A stretch of 64,000 nt of DNA from Bin87 sp965203195 (GTDB lineage: Bacteria; Chloroflexota; Dehalococcoidia; Lucifugimonadales; UBA3495). Below the pieces are notes generated by a model. That model worked only from the letters and a program-made list of their open reading frames with translations. It was not told where the DNA came from and ran no database searches. The translations under genes were made by a program, and so were the position numbers. Positions 1 to 9,208 of this stretch are shown piece by piece. The stretch is taken from the NCBI GenBank assembly GCA_965203195.1, contig OZ241860.1, positions 2,976,001 through 3,040,000 of the forward strand, written 5' to 3'. Position 1 is the first letter of the stretch. The number at the start of each line of letters is the position of its first letter.

Positions 1-1
1 C

Positions 2-547
2 GGGGATTTGCCGGATGACCTGCGGGGGTACCAGCTGGCCCGGTCGGGGCCGCTGGGGAACCGGGAGCTGGCCGAGAACGGCTTTTCGGGCAGCAGCGCC
101 GACCGCTTCCGCAACGCGGGGCGGATTGGCGGCTTTATGCGGGAGTTCGTGCCTACGGCCGATATTTCCCCGGCCAGCGGGGTCAACTTTGTGGGCGCCA
201 CCGTGGTGCATCTCTTTGAAAACCCCGACCAGGTGTCCGGGTGGATGTCGGACATATTCGTGCGGGATTTTGAGGACAATGTGGGGGAGAGCATCGGGCA
301 TAACCAGCAGATCATATCGGTGCGGCGGGTGGCGGCCAGCGGGTTTTACGATGAGGCCATCGGGCTGTATGTGCTGCAAGGGGGGCCGGCGGGGCTGCTG
401 TCGTCAACGGTGATTGACTTCCGGGTGGGGCGGCTGCTGGGGGTGGCGTTTGTGGGCGTGATTGGGGAGCATAGCCGGGCGGAGCTGGCTACGGAAATGG
501 CGCTGGCGCTGGAAAAGAGGATTGTGCAGGTGGCGCTGGGGGTTTAG
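2..547 (+). CDS. C-terminal part of a hypothetical protein (5' end outside window)
   Basis: The reading frame is open from the first bases of the window, so this is probably the 3' part of a longer gene; a TTG at 8 could serve as start but has no visible ribosome site. About 180 residues are visible. They contain no motif I recognise: a Gly/Arg-rich start, then alternating beta-like and helical stretches, ending in a helix (ELATEMALALEKRI) typical of the closing helix in small periplasmic or lipoprotein domains. Similar Chloroflexota lipoproteins have this look, but that is only an impression. No function is assigned. Confidence 0.55.
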   Translation, partial: GDLPDDLRGYQLARSGPLGNRELAENGFSGSSADRFRNAGRIGGFMREFVPTADISPASGVNFVGATVVHLFENPDQVSGWMSDIFVRDFEDNVGESIGHNQQIISVRRVAASGFYDEAIGLYVLQGGPAGLLSSTVIDFRVGRLLGVAFVGVIGEHSRAELATEMALALEKRIVQVALGV

Positions 548-1599
548 GGGCGGGTCGCGAAATCGCCCGCCAGTCCGGGAGGGGCCGGAATCCGGGGCAA
601 GGGCCCATTGCCTGCGGGGCAGGCGGGCGGTGAGGATGCCCGGATGCCGGCTTGCACCGGACTGACGGGGGTTATGCTATGCCGCCGTTGGCGACGGCAA
701 AATGCGCTTGGCGACGGGCCTTAATTCACTGGCACTCCTTGATTGGCGTGGATATTGCGGTTAGCAGGGGGGTTCCGGCGGGCGGGGGGCGGGCGGTTGG
801 GGGCAGGGTAGCGGTTGTCATTGGAAGTCGGCTCCTTTCCGGTGGGTGGGCGATTGGCAGTTGGCAAATTGATGGCATCGGGGAAGGCTCGGGCGGGCCT
901 TGGGGTTTCCAGGTTGTCGGCGCTACGGCCTGAGAGCGTAACGCGTGAGTTTCGTCCTAGTTTTCCGTGTCCCGGAGCGGCAGCTTTTGAGGGCCGTCAA
1001 ACCGGCACGGGGCGGTGGTGACACCCGCTGGCTGGCACGGAACTACACGGGCCGTATGAGACACACAGCGACGAAGCAGGACCAGCTGAAATTGGGTTCC
1101 GACAAGGGTTAGGCCGTTTCCTGGAGGCCCGTTTGGTGGTTAGCCCGAATGGTTTCCCCGATGGTGGTACGACGTCGATTTCGGATTGGAGTAGGCATAG
1201 CTGGTGTCCGTTTTGGCGCCGGGCGCGCGTCCGCGCCGGGGCTGTGGCGGATGGCGGTCGGGGCAGCTGTCCCCTGGTCGCCGGGCGGGTTGCCGCATCC
1301 GTGTTTCAGGGTAATGTACTGAAGTTCGGGCTGTCAAGAGGCAGGGCGGCCGGATTCGCGGCGGATTTTGGATTCCGGCGGGCGAATTTAGCGTGGCACC
1401 GGGATTGAGGCGCGGCGAGCGGCGGCGGAGGCCGGGATGCGGGCGTCCGGGCGGGCGGATGCGGCGGCGGCAAACCGGGCTGGTGCGGATGCCGGCGGCG
1501 GCCGGAATGGCGGGGGAAAGCGCGTTGGGGGCCCGGCGCGGGGTTGATGGTTTGTGTTGACGCCGGGGGTTCCGGCGCATAGACTATCTACCTACGCTG
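548..1599. other. Gene-poor stretch of about 1 kb
   Basis: I see no convincing gene here. Possible frames on either strand are rich in Arg, Pro and Gly, lack ribosome sites and show no family motif. Short GC-rich repeats such as the CCGGATGCCGGC element near 643 (also near 17881) are present. I looked for tRNA T-arms and for RNase P, tmRNA and SRP signatures and found none. It may be the decayed remains of genes, or a spacer holding a promoter for the PHP gene that follows. Confidence 0.4.
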
Positions 1600-2301
1600 A
1601 TGGCACGCCTTTTTGACCTGCACATTCATACCACCAAAGGCAGCGCGGATTCCAGCCTGACGCCCGACGACCTGGTTCTGGAGGCGGAACGGCTGGGGCT
1701 GCGGGGGCTTTGCATTACCGAGCACGCCGGGCCGTGGGACCGGCACGAATTCGCGGCCTTCGCCGCGCGGCACAACGTGGTGCTCATCCGGGCGATGGAG
1801 GCGGACACCGATATGGGGCATATTCTGGCCTTTGGCGTGGATCGCTACCAGAGCGGTTTCAACCGCGCCGAGGAGCTGAGCCGCGCCGCCCACGCCGTGG
1901 GAGGCTTCGTGGTGTCGGCGCATCCGTTCCGCGGCGTGCTGCGACAGCATCACCGGACGCGGCCCTACCTGTATCCCGACCCCAAGGAGGCGATACCGAC
2001 GGAGCCGGAAGAGGCGATGACGCATCCGGTGTTCGGGCTGGTCGACGCCGTTGAGGTGGCCAACGGCGGCACATCCGATGCGGAAAACCGGTTCGCCGCG
2101 GAAGTGGCCAGGCGTCTGAACCGGCCCGTAACCGGGGGCAGCGACGCCCACAGCGCCCACGGGCTGGGCCGGTTCGTCACCGAGTTCCCGGACGAAATCT
2201 TTGACGAAGCCCAGTTTCTGGCGGCGCTCCACCGGGGCGATTTTCATCCTATGGAGGGGTTGCGGCAGGGCCGGCTGCGGCCCTACCGCATCCGTTCCTG
2301 A
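1600..2301 (+). CDS. PHP-domain metal-dependent phosphoesterase
   Basis: A 233-residue stand-alone PHP (polymerase and histidinol phosphatase) protein. The expected metal ligands are visible in order: H8 and H10 in LHIH, E41-H42 in CITEH, E68 and H74, H108 in SAHPF, and D182 and H184 in GGSDAH. Such proteins hydrolyse phosphoester bonds with a two- or three-metal centre; the substrate is unknown for stand-alone members, though some act on nucleotides or histidinol phosphate. It ends 65 bases before the DinG-like gene on the same strand, so the two may be co-transcribed. The start is the first ATG matching the family N-terminus; no strong ribosome site is seen. Confidence 0.88.
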   Translation: MARLFDLHIHTTKGSADSSLTPDDLVLEAERLGLRGLCITEHAGPWDRHEFAAFAARHNVVLIRAMEADTDMGHILAFGVDRYQSGFNRAEELSRAAHAVGGFVVSAHPFRGVLRQHHRTRPYLYPDPKEAIPTEPEEAMTHPVFGLVDAVEVANGGTSDAENRFAAEVARRLNRPVTGGSDAHSAHGLGRFVTEFPDEIFDEAQFLAALHRGDFHPMEGLRQGRLRPYRIRS

Positions 2302-2366
2302 CGCTGCCCGAGTTCTGCAAATCCGGTCCAAGCCCGGATACGCCTACGCCCGCCGAGCCGTTGCTG

Positions 2367-5231
2367 ATGACACAAACGCCAATGACGCAGTACGACCCCT
2401 TTGCGCAGGAGTTCGTCTGCATTGACCTGGAAACTACGGGGCTGAACCCCCACGCGGACACCATCATAGAGCTGGGGGCGGTGCGGATTCGGGGCGGCGA
2501 GGTGCTGCGCCGCTACCAGACATTCGTGAATCCCGGGCGGCGGATTCCGACATTCATCCAGCAGCTGACGAACATCACGCCGGCGCAGATTGAGCGGGCG
2601 CCCACCTTTCACCAGGTGGCGGGGCAGTTCGCCGATTTCGTGGGCGACCTGCCCATCATCGGCCACAATGTGGCGTTTGACTTGAGCTTTTTGGGTTCGC
2701 ACCGGCTGCCGCTGTCCAACCGCAGCTACAATACCTGGGATCTGGCGTCCATATTTCTGCCCACGCTGCCGGAGTACAACCTGTCGGCGCTGGCGCGGCA
2801 TTTCGGCATTGACCACAGCCAGGCGCACCGGGCCAGCGCCGATGCCGAGATTACGGCGCTGGTGTTTCACCGGCTGCTGGAAACGGGCGTTAAGCATCCG
2901 GCGGCGCGGGTGGCGGCCATAGCGCGCGCGGCCCGGACGGCCAATGCGCCGGTGGCCGACCTGCTGGACGGGCTGGTTCCGCACGCGGCGGGGGCCAACG
3001 CGCCGCTGGCGGCCGGCGCCGGGGCGGGCGTCATCGGGGTCAACGGGCTGGATCTGGACAGCCTGGCGCGGCGGACGGAAAGCGAAGGGGGCGGGCTGAC
3101 GCCCAACGCCGCGCGGCGGGAGCTTACGGAGCAGCAGGTTGCGGAACTGCTGGCGCCCGACGGCATCTTTGCGCGGGCGTTTCCCGGATTTGAGACGCGT
3201 CCCCAGCAGGCGGAGATGCTGGCGGCCGTGGCCGGGGCCATTTACCGGGGGCGGAAGCTGCTGGTGGAGGGCGGCACGGGCATTGGCAAGAGCCTGGCCT
3301 ACCTGCTGCCGGCGGCGCTGTACGCCGCCAAGTACGGCCAGCGGGTGGTGGTTTCCACCAATACCATCAACCTGCAAGAGCAGCTGATGAACAAGGACAT
3401 ACCGGCCGTCATCGGCATACTGGAGGACGCCGGGATACTGGAGCCGGGGGCGGTGAAGGCGGCGCAGCTGAAGGGGCGTTCCAACTATATTTGCCTGCAT
3501 CGGTGGAACAATCTGGCGAATGCGGATACGCTGAGCGAGGATGAGGCGCGGATTATCGGCAAGACTGCGGTCTGGCTGGACGACACGGAGACCGGCGACC
3601 GGACACAGCTGAACCTGCAACCGGGGGATTTGCGGGCGTGGGCGCGGATTTGCGCCGACAGCCAGGGGGTGTGCCCGGCTTTTCGGGGCAGCGGCGGCGG
3701 CCCGTGCTTTTTGCGGCAGGCGCGCCAGAAGGCGGAAGGGGCGCACATTCTGGTGGTCAATCACGCCCTGCTGCTGGCCGATATGGCCGTAGGCGGGACG
3801 GTGTTGCAGGATTACCAGCGGCTGATTATTGACGAAGCGCATCATCTGGAGGAGGAGGCCAGCCGGCAGCTGGGGTTTGAAATCGCCCAGGACGCTCTGC
3901 CCCAGGAGCTGGACGGGGTGTACCGGGTGATCCGTATGTTGACCGGGATGGTCAACCGGATGGAGAATCACGACAACGCAGGGCGGGCCGGGACGGCGCT
4001 GTCCAATGCGGCGGCGGCGTGCAACCAGGCGGCGCAGGCGTGGGAGCAGGTGTGGAACGGGGTGATCCGGCTCTACCAGCAGGCTGCGGGGCGCTCGGAT
4101 AATGAACGGCAGCAGCCGCTGTCGCTGGACGCCGGTCCGCGGCAGTCCCGGGAGTGGGGCGCCATTGCCGGGGAGTGGGAATCGCTGTCGGTCTTTATGG
4201 ACGGCTGCGAGGGGGCGTTGCAGGAGCTGTACCGGCTGGCGACGCAGGATGCGTTTCAGCTGCCGGATGATTCGGTGGCCGCCGAGCTGGGGGGGGCGAT
4301 TGACGGGATTGGCGAGCTGGCGGGCAATATGGCGTCGGTTTTCGGGCGGTACGACGCCGAGCAGATCCAGTGGCTGGCGCAGAGCCGGCGCAGCCTGACG
4401 CTGCATTCCACGCCCTTGTCGGTGGCGCCGATACTGGCGGAGAAGCTGTTTGAGCAGAAGGAGTCGGTGGTTTTGACCAGCGCGACGCTGGCCACGGATT
4501 CCAGTTTCGCGTTTTTGCGGCAGCGGGTGGGGTTTCCGGAGGACAGCGAGGAGCTGCTGGTGGACAGCCCGTTCAACTACCGGCGGAACACGCTGCTGCT
4601 GGCGCCGGAGGATATGCCCGATCCGCGCCGGGCCGCCGACCATACCAGAGGCACGGTGCAGGTTATTCTCAATATGGCGGCGGCGCTGGACGGGCATTTG
4701 CTGGCGTTGTTCACATCGCACAATGCGCTGCGGGAAGTTTCGTTCCAGGTGCGGGGGCCGCTGCGGGCGGCGGGCATCGGGGTGCTGGCGCAGGGGATTG
4801 ACGGCACGCCGCGCCAGCTGATTGACCGGCTGCATTCGGAGCCGCGTTCGGCGCTGCTGGGGACGGCCAGTTTCTGGGAAGGGGTTGACCTGGAGTCGGG
4901 GGCGCTACGGGGGCTGCTGCTGTGCCGGCTGCCGTTTCCGGTGCCCAGCGACCCGATAATCAAAGCGCGGGGCAACCTGTGCCACAACCCGTTCAATGAT
5001 TACCAGGTGCCGCACGCCATCCTGCGGTTCCGGCAGGGCTTCGGGCGCCTCATCCGCAGCAAGAGCGACCGGGGGGCGGTGGTCATCCTGGACCGGCGCA
5101 TTCAGACGGCCAATTACGGCGACCGGTTTTTTAATGCCCTGCCGTCCTGCTCTTTTGAGAAGTCCAGCGTGGCCACGGTGGGAGAGCAGGCGGCGCGCTG
5201 GCTGCAACTGGACAGTGCAGCTCGTTACTGA
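2367..5231 (+). CDS. dinG: DinG-type helicase with N-terminal DnaQ-like 3'-5' exonuclease
   Basis: About 954 residues. The N-terminus (roughly 10-175) is a DEDDh exonuclease domain with DLETTG and later an HxAxxD-like motif (HRASADAE). The C-terminal two thirds is a superfamily 2 helicase of the XPD/DinG type: Walker A at 302-309 (GGTGIGKS), DEAH at 489-492 and a final QGFGRLIR box. Four cysteines at 376, 429, 436 and 447 sit between Walker A and DEAH, as expected for the [4Fe-4S] cluster of XPD/DinG enzymes. This exonuclease-helicase fusion is common in Gram-positives and Chloroflexota. Role: unwinding DNA or RNA-DNA structures during repair. ATG at 2367 was chosen over a TTG six bases upstream. 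It overlaps the next gene by 17 bases. Confidence 0.93.
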   Translation: MTQTPMTQYDPFAQEFVCIDLETTGLNPHADTIIELGAVRIRGGEVLRRYQTFVNPGRRIPTFIQQLTNITPAQIERAPTFHQVAGQFADFVGDLPIIGHNVAFDLSFLGSHRLPLSNRSYNTWDLASIFLPTLPEYNLSALARHFGIDHSQAHRASADAEITALVFHRLLETGVKHPAARVAAIARAARTANAPVADLLDGLVPHAAGANAPLAAGAGAGVIGVNGLDLDSLARRTESEGGGLTPNAARRELTEQQVAELLAPDGIFARAFPGFETRPQQAEMLAAVAGAIYRGRKLLVEGGTGIGKSLAYLLPAALYAAKYGQRVVVSTNTINLQEQLMNKDIPAVIGILEDAGILEPGAVKAAQLKGRSNYICLHRWNNLANADTLSEDEARIIGKTAVWLDDTETGDRTQLNLQPGDLRAWARICADSQGVCPAFRGSGGGPCFLRQARQKAEGAHILVVNHALLLADMAVGGTVLQDYQRLIIDEAHHLEEEASRQLGFEIAQDALPQELDGVYRVIRMLTGMVNRMENHDNAGRAGTALSNAAAACNQAAQAWEQVWNGVIRLYQQAAGRSDNERQQPLSLDAGPRQSREWGAIAGEWESLSVFMDGCEGALQELYRLATQDAFQLPDDSVAAELGGAIDGIGELAGNMASVFGRYDAEQIQWLAQSRRSLTLHSTPLSVAPILAEKLFEQKESVVLTSATLATDSSFAFLRQRVGFPEDSEELLVDSPFNYRRNTLLLAPEDMPDPRRAADHTRGTVQVILNMAAALDGHLLALFTSHNALREVSFQVRGPLRAAGIGVLAQGIDGTPRQLIDRLHSEPRSALLGTASFWEGVDLESGALRGLLLCRLPFPVPSDPIIKARGNLCHNPFNDYQVPHAILRFRQGFGRLIRSKSDRGAVVILDRRIQTANYGDRFFNALPSCSFEKSSVATVGEQAARWLQLDSAARY

Positions 5232-6066
5232 CCAGCCGCTGGCGCTGGGGGAGAGCCTGGAAAGCGGGCAGGCGCACCGCTGGCGGCGGCTGGCGGACGG
5301 CCGCTATTCGGGCGTACTGGGCGGGCTGCTGGTACACATCGGGCAGAACGAGGTGGGCGTGGTGGAGTGGCAAGCGGCGGGGGATGACGGCGGGACGCCC
5401 GTGGCGGATCGGCTGCATTCCTACTTTCGCCTGGACGATGATATTGAGGCCATTTACGCCGACATTGGCCGGGATCGCCGGGTGGCGGAGATGACGGCGC
5501 GCTACCGGGGGCTGCGTATCCTGCGTCAGGAGGCGTGGGAGTGCACAGTGGCGTTCATCTGCTCGGCCAATTCCAACATCCCCCGCATTCACCAGAATAT
5601 GGAAGCGATGGCCGCGGCGATGGGCGAACCCATAGAGCTGGACGGGGAAGTGCGTTATACATTTCCGGCGGCGGAACGGCTGGCGTCGGCCGGCGAGGGA
5701 TTGCTGCGGGAGCTGGGGCTGGGGTTTCGGGCGCCCTATGTGGCGGCGGCGGCGCGGCAGGTTGGCGAGGGCGATTTGGATCTGGACGAGCTGGCGCGGC
5801 GGCCCTATGCCGAAGTGAAGGCGCGGCTGATGGAATGCCGGGGCATCGGGGCCAAGATAGCGGACTGCATCGCGGTGTTCGCGCTGGATAAGCTGGAGGC
5901 GTTTCCGGTGGATGTGTGGGTGCGGCGGGCGCTGGCGGAGTGGTATTTTCCGATGCAGAAGAAGCCGCCCGACCGGGCGCTGGTGGAATGGGCGCAGGGG
6001 TATTTCGGGGCCTATGCGGGCTATTCACAGCAGTACCTGTTTCACGGGCGGCGCCGGCAGGGGTAG
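5215..6066 (+). CDS. ogg: 8-oxoguanine DNA glycosylase / AP lyase (OGG family)
   Basis: A 283-residue protein of the HhH-GPD glycosylase superfamily that removes 8-oxoguanine and nicks the abasic site. The N-terminal domain has the OGG-type strand region and WECTVAFICSANSNIPRI. The helix-hairpin-helix block GIGAKIADC carries the Schiff-base lysine K214, followed by the catalytic aspartate D233 in PVDVWV; the 19-residue spacing equals K249/D268 of human OGG1. The start is GTG 5215, because it matches the N-terminal end of the domain; this makes the gene overlap dinG by 17 bases and implies translational coupling. The same frame is open upstream only as an overlap with dinG. Pairing with dinG suggests a small DNA repair unit. 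Confidence 0.88.
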   Translation: MQLVTDQPLALGESLESGQAHRWRRLADGRYSGVLGGLLVHIGQNEVGVVEWQAAGDDGGTPVADRLHSYFRLDDDIEAIYADIGRDRRVAEMTARYRGLRILRQEAWECTVAFICSANSNIPRIHQNMEAMAAAMGEPIELDGEVRYTFPAAERLASAGEGLLRELGLGFRAPYVAAAARQVGEGDLDLDELARRPYAEVKARLMECRGIGAKIADCIAVFALDKLEAFPVDVWVRRALAEWYFPMQKKPPDRALVEWAQGYFGAYAGYSQQYLFHGRRRQG

Positions 6067-6256
6067 GGGCGGATCCGAAGGGCGGGACGAGTTAGGGGTG
6101 AGGACGGCGCCGGGCCGGGCGGTTGCGCCGCCCGTTGCGGCTTGGGTATGATGCGGGGCAGCATGGCGCCGCCGCAGTTCCTTACCGCCCAACCAGTACC
6201 GGCCAGCCCGGTTCTGCTCGGTTCGACCCGACGGCCGCGCCGGAGGTTTCAGCGAT

Positions 6257-7198
6257 ATGTCCGTGATGGTTACCGGCGGCGCCGGGTTTATCGGCAACCG
6301 CATCATCCGCAAGCTGGTGGAGCTGGGCGAGGAAGCGGTCTGCTTTGACCTGGCGCCGCCCCGCGCCAATTTGCAGCCCTACCACGACCGCATTGCCTTT
6401 TACCGGGGCGACATCACCCGTCTGGATCACTTGCTGGAAGCGGTCAACGAGCACGGCGTGGAGCGCATCATCCATATGGCGGCGCTGCTGCCGCCGGACA
6501 CGGAGGAGCGGCCGGCCACGGGCATGGCGGTGAACATTGACGGGGCCAACAATGTGTTTGAGGCGGCGCGCTGGGGCGGCGTGCGGCGGGTGGTTTATGC
6601 CAGCAGCATCGCGGTGTACGGGGTGCAGGACACCTTTGGCGAGCGGCCGCTTACCGAGGATGACCTGCCGGCGCCCATCAATGTGTACGGGATGACCAAA
6701 GCGGTCAACGATTTCGCCGCCGCCCGCTACCGGGCTTTGCATGGGCTGGACATTCGCGGCATTCGCATTTGCACCGTGTTCGGACACGGGCGGGTTACCG
6801 GGATGACGGGGATGATTGGGGGGCTGATGATGTCGCGGCCCGCGGTGGGGCAGCCGGTGAGTATGGACTTTGATCCGCAGGAAGCGTCGCCGATGATACA
6901 CGCCGAGGACGCCGCCGAGATTTTCGTGCGCGCGACGCTGGCGGAGGGCTTGAGGCATCACACTTATATCAGCGGCGGCGAGCTGGCGACGATTGCCGAT
7001 GTGGCGGACATTGTGCGTTCTTACATTCCCGAGGCCAGCATCACTACCGGCAGCCGGCCGGTGCCGCACGTTTATCTGGTGGACAACAGCCGGATGATGG
7101 CGGATTTGGGGTATGAGCTGCCGCCGCTGCGGGTGCGGGTGCTGGATCACATTAACGATGCGCGCGCGGAGGCGGGGCTGCCGCCCATCAGCGGGTAG
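6257..7198 (+). CDS. NAD-dependent epimerase/dehydratase (extended SDR)
   Basis: A 313-residue extended short-chain dehydrogenase/reductase of the GalE/RfbB type. The N-terminal NAD-binding motif is GGAGFIG (7-13), the serine-containing YASS strand follows, and the catalytic Y144-x3-K148 pair is in NVYGMTK. Such enzymes change nucleotide sugars by epimerisation, dehydration or reduction; the substrate cannot be read from sequence. A TATGAT hexamer near 6148 in the 190-base upstream gap may be its -10 element. It stands alone rather than in a polysaccharide cluster, so a role outside surface sugars is possible. Confidence 0.88.
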   Translation: MSVMVTGGAGFIGNRIIRKLVELGEEAVCFDLAPPRANLQPYHDRIAFYRGDITRLDHLLEAVNEHGVERIIHMAALLPPDTEERPATGMAVNIDGANNVFEAARWGGVRRVVYASSIAVYGVQDTFGERPLTEDDLPAPINVYGMTKAVNDFAAARYRALHGLDIRGIRICTVFGHGRVTGMTGMIGGLMMSRPAVGQPVSMDFDPQEASPMIHAEDAAEIFVRATLAEGLRHHTYISGGELATIADVADIVRSYIPEASITTGSRPVPHVYLVDNSRMMADLGYELPPLRVRVLDHINDARAEAGLPPISG

Positions 7199-7259
7199 GC
7201 TGGCGGGCGCCGGAAACAGACATACTGACCGGCGGAACCGGATGGCAAGGCGCGTTTGG

Positions 7260-7265
7260 TATAAT
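7260..7265 (+). promoter_or_regulatory. -10 element TATAAT before the MNT/HepT pair
   Basis: A perfect TATAAT lies 38 bases before the ATG at 7304. No good -35 box is seen at the usual distance. The position predicts a leader of about 30 bases carrying the GTGATTTTCTG stretch before the start codon. Confidence 0.5.
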
Positions 7266-7303
7266 AGTGGCGGAGCGCCGGCGCCAGGCAAGGTGATTTT
7301 CTG

Positions 7304-7912
7304 ATGAGCATAAGCGTACAACTCCGCGCCGCGCCGGATGCAATCGGGCAATTTTGCCAGCGGCGCAAGGTCCGGCGGCTGACCCGGCTGGATGAACCCG
7401 TGCGCCCCGGCAGCGCGGCGGCGTTTCTGGTGGAGTTCCGGCCCGCCGACATACCGCCGCTGGGCGAGCTGGCGGCGATGGAAAGCGAAATTGCCGAAAT
7501 CATGGGCCAGCCCGCCGACCTGCATCTGCATATCCGGGGCTTTTGCACCGGCGATATTCCGCCGCACGGCAAAATCGCCTATGACCGGGCGCATTATATG
7601 GAGTTCAACATTCCCAAAGACAAAATCGCCAGGCTCTGCGAGCAGTACGGCGTCAAGCGTCTGGCCACGATCCAGCATCCGCGGCGCAGTTCCATCATTA
7701 ACGACAGCGATTTGGACTTCATCGCCGAGTCTGATCCCTATACCGGCGCCGGGGGCGGGGTGGACTGGTTCCGTCTGTCTGCTGATCTGAACCAACTGCT
7801 GGGCTATCCGGTTGACATCCGTCAGGTGGACAGCATCGCCGCCTGGCAGCAGGAAACTGTCAGCAGAGGCCGGGCTAATACGGCGGCGGTGGTGTATGAA
7901 CGACCGCACTGA
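7304..7912 (+). CDS. mntA: Double MNT-type nucleotidyltransferase-like antitoxin with degenerate active sites
   Basis: A 202-residue protein that reads as two successive MNT (minimal nucleotidyltransferase) domains. Domain 1 (about 10-85) keeps the fold landmarks IGQFCQRRKVRRL, LVEF and the MESEIAEIMGQPADL helix-strand, but the FGS loop and the SDxD metal site are gone (GSAAAF in their place). Domain 2 (about 107-190) repeats these landmarks (IARLCEQYGVKRL, LNQLLGYPVDI) and keeps SDLD (D136, D138) and D171, yet the GS of the FGS motif is replaced by Q124-H125. Canonical MntA antitoxins use GS-x10-DxD to AMPylate a tyrosine in the HepT toxin. The next gene, overlapping by 17 bases, is that toxin. 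The antitoxin may now act by binding alone, or domain 2 may keep weak activity. Confidence 0.75.
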   Translation: MSISVQLRAAPDAIGQFCQRRKVRRLTRLDEPVRPGSAAAFLVEFRPADIPPLGELAAMESEIAEIMGQPADLHLHIRGFCTGDIPPHGKIAYDRAHYMEFNIPKDKIARLCEQYGVKRLATIQHPRRSSIINDSDLDFIAESDPYTGAGGGVDWFRLSADLNQLLGYPVDIRQVDSIAAWQQETVSRGRANTAAVVYERPH

Positions 7913-8231
7913 CGCCGAACTGCGGGACGACATTTTTCAGTACGCCGGGGATGCGCTTGAAATGCTCGGCAATGCTACCTATTCGGATTTTCTAAATGAC
8001 CGCACTCTGCGCTCCGCCATTTTCTATATGGTAGGCGTCATTGGCGAAGCGGCCAGCAGAACATCCGCAACTGGGCGCCATCGGTATCCTGGCGAGCACT
8101 GGGGACGCTTCCGGCGCCTGCGGAATATACTGGTTCACGAGTACCACTCTGTGAAACCTGACGAAATCTACGAAGCGACTACCGAGCATTTGCCGGCGTT
8201 CATCGCCGCATTGCAACCCCAAGTCCTTTAA
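7896..8231 (+). CDS. hepT: HEPN ribonuclease toxin (HepT, DUF86)
   Basis: A 111-residue DUF86/HepT protein. The family motif RX4HXY is present as R76-NILV-H81-E-Y83. R and H form the RNase site in HepT toxins, and the Tyr is the residue AMPylated by MntA-type antitoxins. The segment IFYMVGVIGEAASR is the usual central helix. The start is the ATG at 7896, inside the end of the MNT gene, so the two are translationally coupled in the antitoxin-first order typical of the system. The toxin motif is complete although its partner looks degenerate. Confidence 0.85.
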   Translation: MNDRTDAELRDDIFQYAGDALEMLGNATYSDFLNDRTLRSAIFYMVGVIGEAASRTSATGRHRYPGEHWGRFRRLRNILVHEYHSVKPDEIYEATTEHLPAFIAALQPQVL

Positions 8232-8250
8232 GATATGGAGGCCAACCACT

Positions 8251-9192
8251 ATGAGCGTTGCCATCGGCTATGTCCCCGGCGCTTTCGGGCAGGGGGGCGA
8301 TGACCCCGACTTTCTCCGCGCCCTGGTGGAGCTGGGCGACAAGCATGAGTATGATTCCATCTGGCTGAGCGACCGCATTTGCAGCGACCGCTTCAGCCTG
8401 GAGCCGATGGTGGCGCTGTCGCTGGTGGCGGGCTACTCCGACCGGCTCAAGTTCGGCACCAGCGTGCTGGCGCTGCCGCTGCGCAATCCGGTGGTGCTGG
8501 CCAAGCAGGTTGCTACGCTGGACTGGCTGTCCCAGGGTCGCTTTTTCCCCGCCGTGGGCCTGGGGCAGGAAGACCCGGACGAATACGAAGCCTGCGGCGT
8601 GCCGAAAACCGACCGCGCGCGGCGCACCGACGAAGCCATCACGCTGATGCGCCGGCTGTGGGAAGAAGAGGCGGTTACCCACGAGGGGGAGTTTTTCACC
8701 ACGCACCAGGTTTCGGTTACGCCGCGCACCTTTCTGAAGCCGTCGCCGCCGGTGTGGATTGGCGGACGCAGCCCGGCGGCGGCCCGACGGGTGGGGCGCG
8801 TGGGCGACGGGTGGCTGGTGTCCAGCGCCACGCCGGAGGAAGTGCGCGCCGGGCGGGAAATTGTTTTTGAAACCGCCCAGCAGTACGACCGCGAAATAGA
8901 GGAGGACCATGTTGGCGTCCTCATCGGGTACTACATCTGCGACGACCGGAAAGAGGGCGTGGCCCGCTCCGAGCAGTTTGTAACCCGCCAGCGGCCCGAC
9001 GCCCACTTTACGGAGTTTTCCGCTATCGGCACGCCGGAGCAGATTGGCGACTTTATCCAGCAGTACATTGACGCCGGCGGGTTCAAGTTCGTCATTCGCC
9101 CGCTGTGCGCCGGGGCGGAATCAATGGAACAGCTGGAACGGGCGGGCGAGGAAATTCTGCCCCGCTTCCACGGCCCGCGCGCCGCCGCGTAG
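8251..9192 (+). CDS. LLM-class flavin-dependent oxidoreductase
   Basis: A 313-residue protein of the bacterial luciferase-like (LLM) family, which uses FMN or F420 on a TIM-barrel fold. Typical segments are LVELGDKHEYDSIWLSDR at the start, FGTSVLALPLRNPVVLAKQ and LDWLSQGRFFPAVGLG in the middle, and IGGRSPAAARRVGRVGDGW near residue 170. The substrate is unknown; large families of these enzymes are a hallmark of SAR202-like Chloroflexota, where they are thought to oxidise recalcitrant organics. The ATG is preceded by a TATGGAGG ribosome site. It lies 19 bases after hepT but is unlikely to belong to the toxin module functionally. Confidence 0.88.
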   Translation: MSVAIGYVPGAFGQGGDDPDFLRALVELGDKHEYDSIWLSDRICSDRFSLEPMVALSLVAGYSDRLKFGTSVLALPLRNPVVLAKQVATLDWLSQGRFFPAVGLGQEDPDEYEACGVPKTDRARRTDEAITLMRRLWEEEAVTHEGEFFTTHQVSVTPRTFLKPSPPVWIGGRSPAAARRVGRVGDGWLVSSATPEEVRAGREIVFETAQQYDREIEEDHVGVLIGYYICDDRKEGVARSEQFVTRQRPDAHFTEFSAIGTPEQIGDFIQQYIDAGGFKFVIRPLCAGAESMEQLERAGEEILPRFHGPRAAA

Positions 9193-9208
9193 CCGGCAGG
9201 AGGCTGAT

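Noticed and set aside
1140..1580. A 146-residue minus-strand frame in the gene-poor region
   Set aside because: Arg/Pro-rich, no ribosome site, no similarity pattern.
2283..4835. An 850-residue open frame on the minus strand opposite dinG
   Set aside because: It is rich in Arg, Pro, Gln and His with no motifs, and lies wholly opposite a gene with complete helicase motifs. Such antisense frames are normal in GC-rich DNA.
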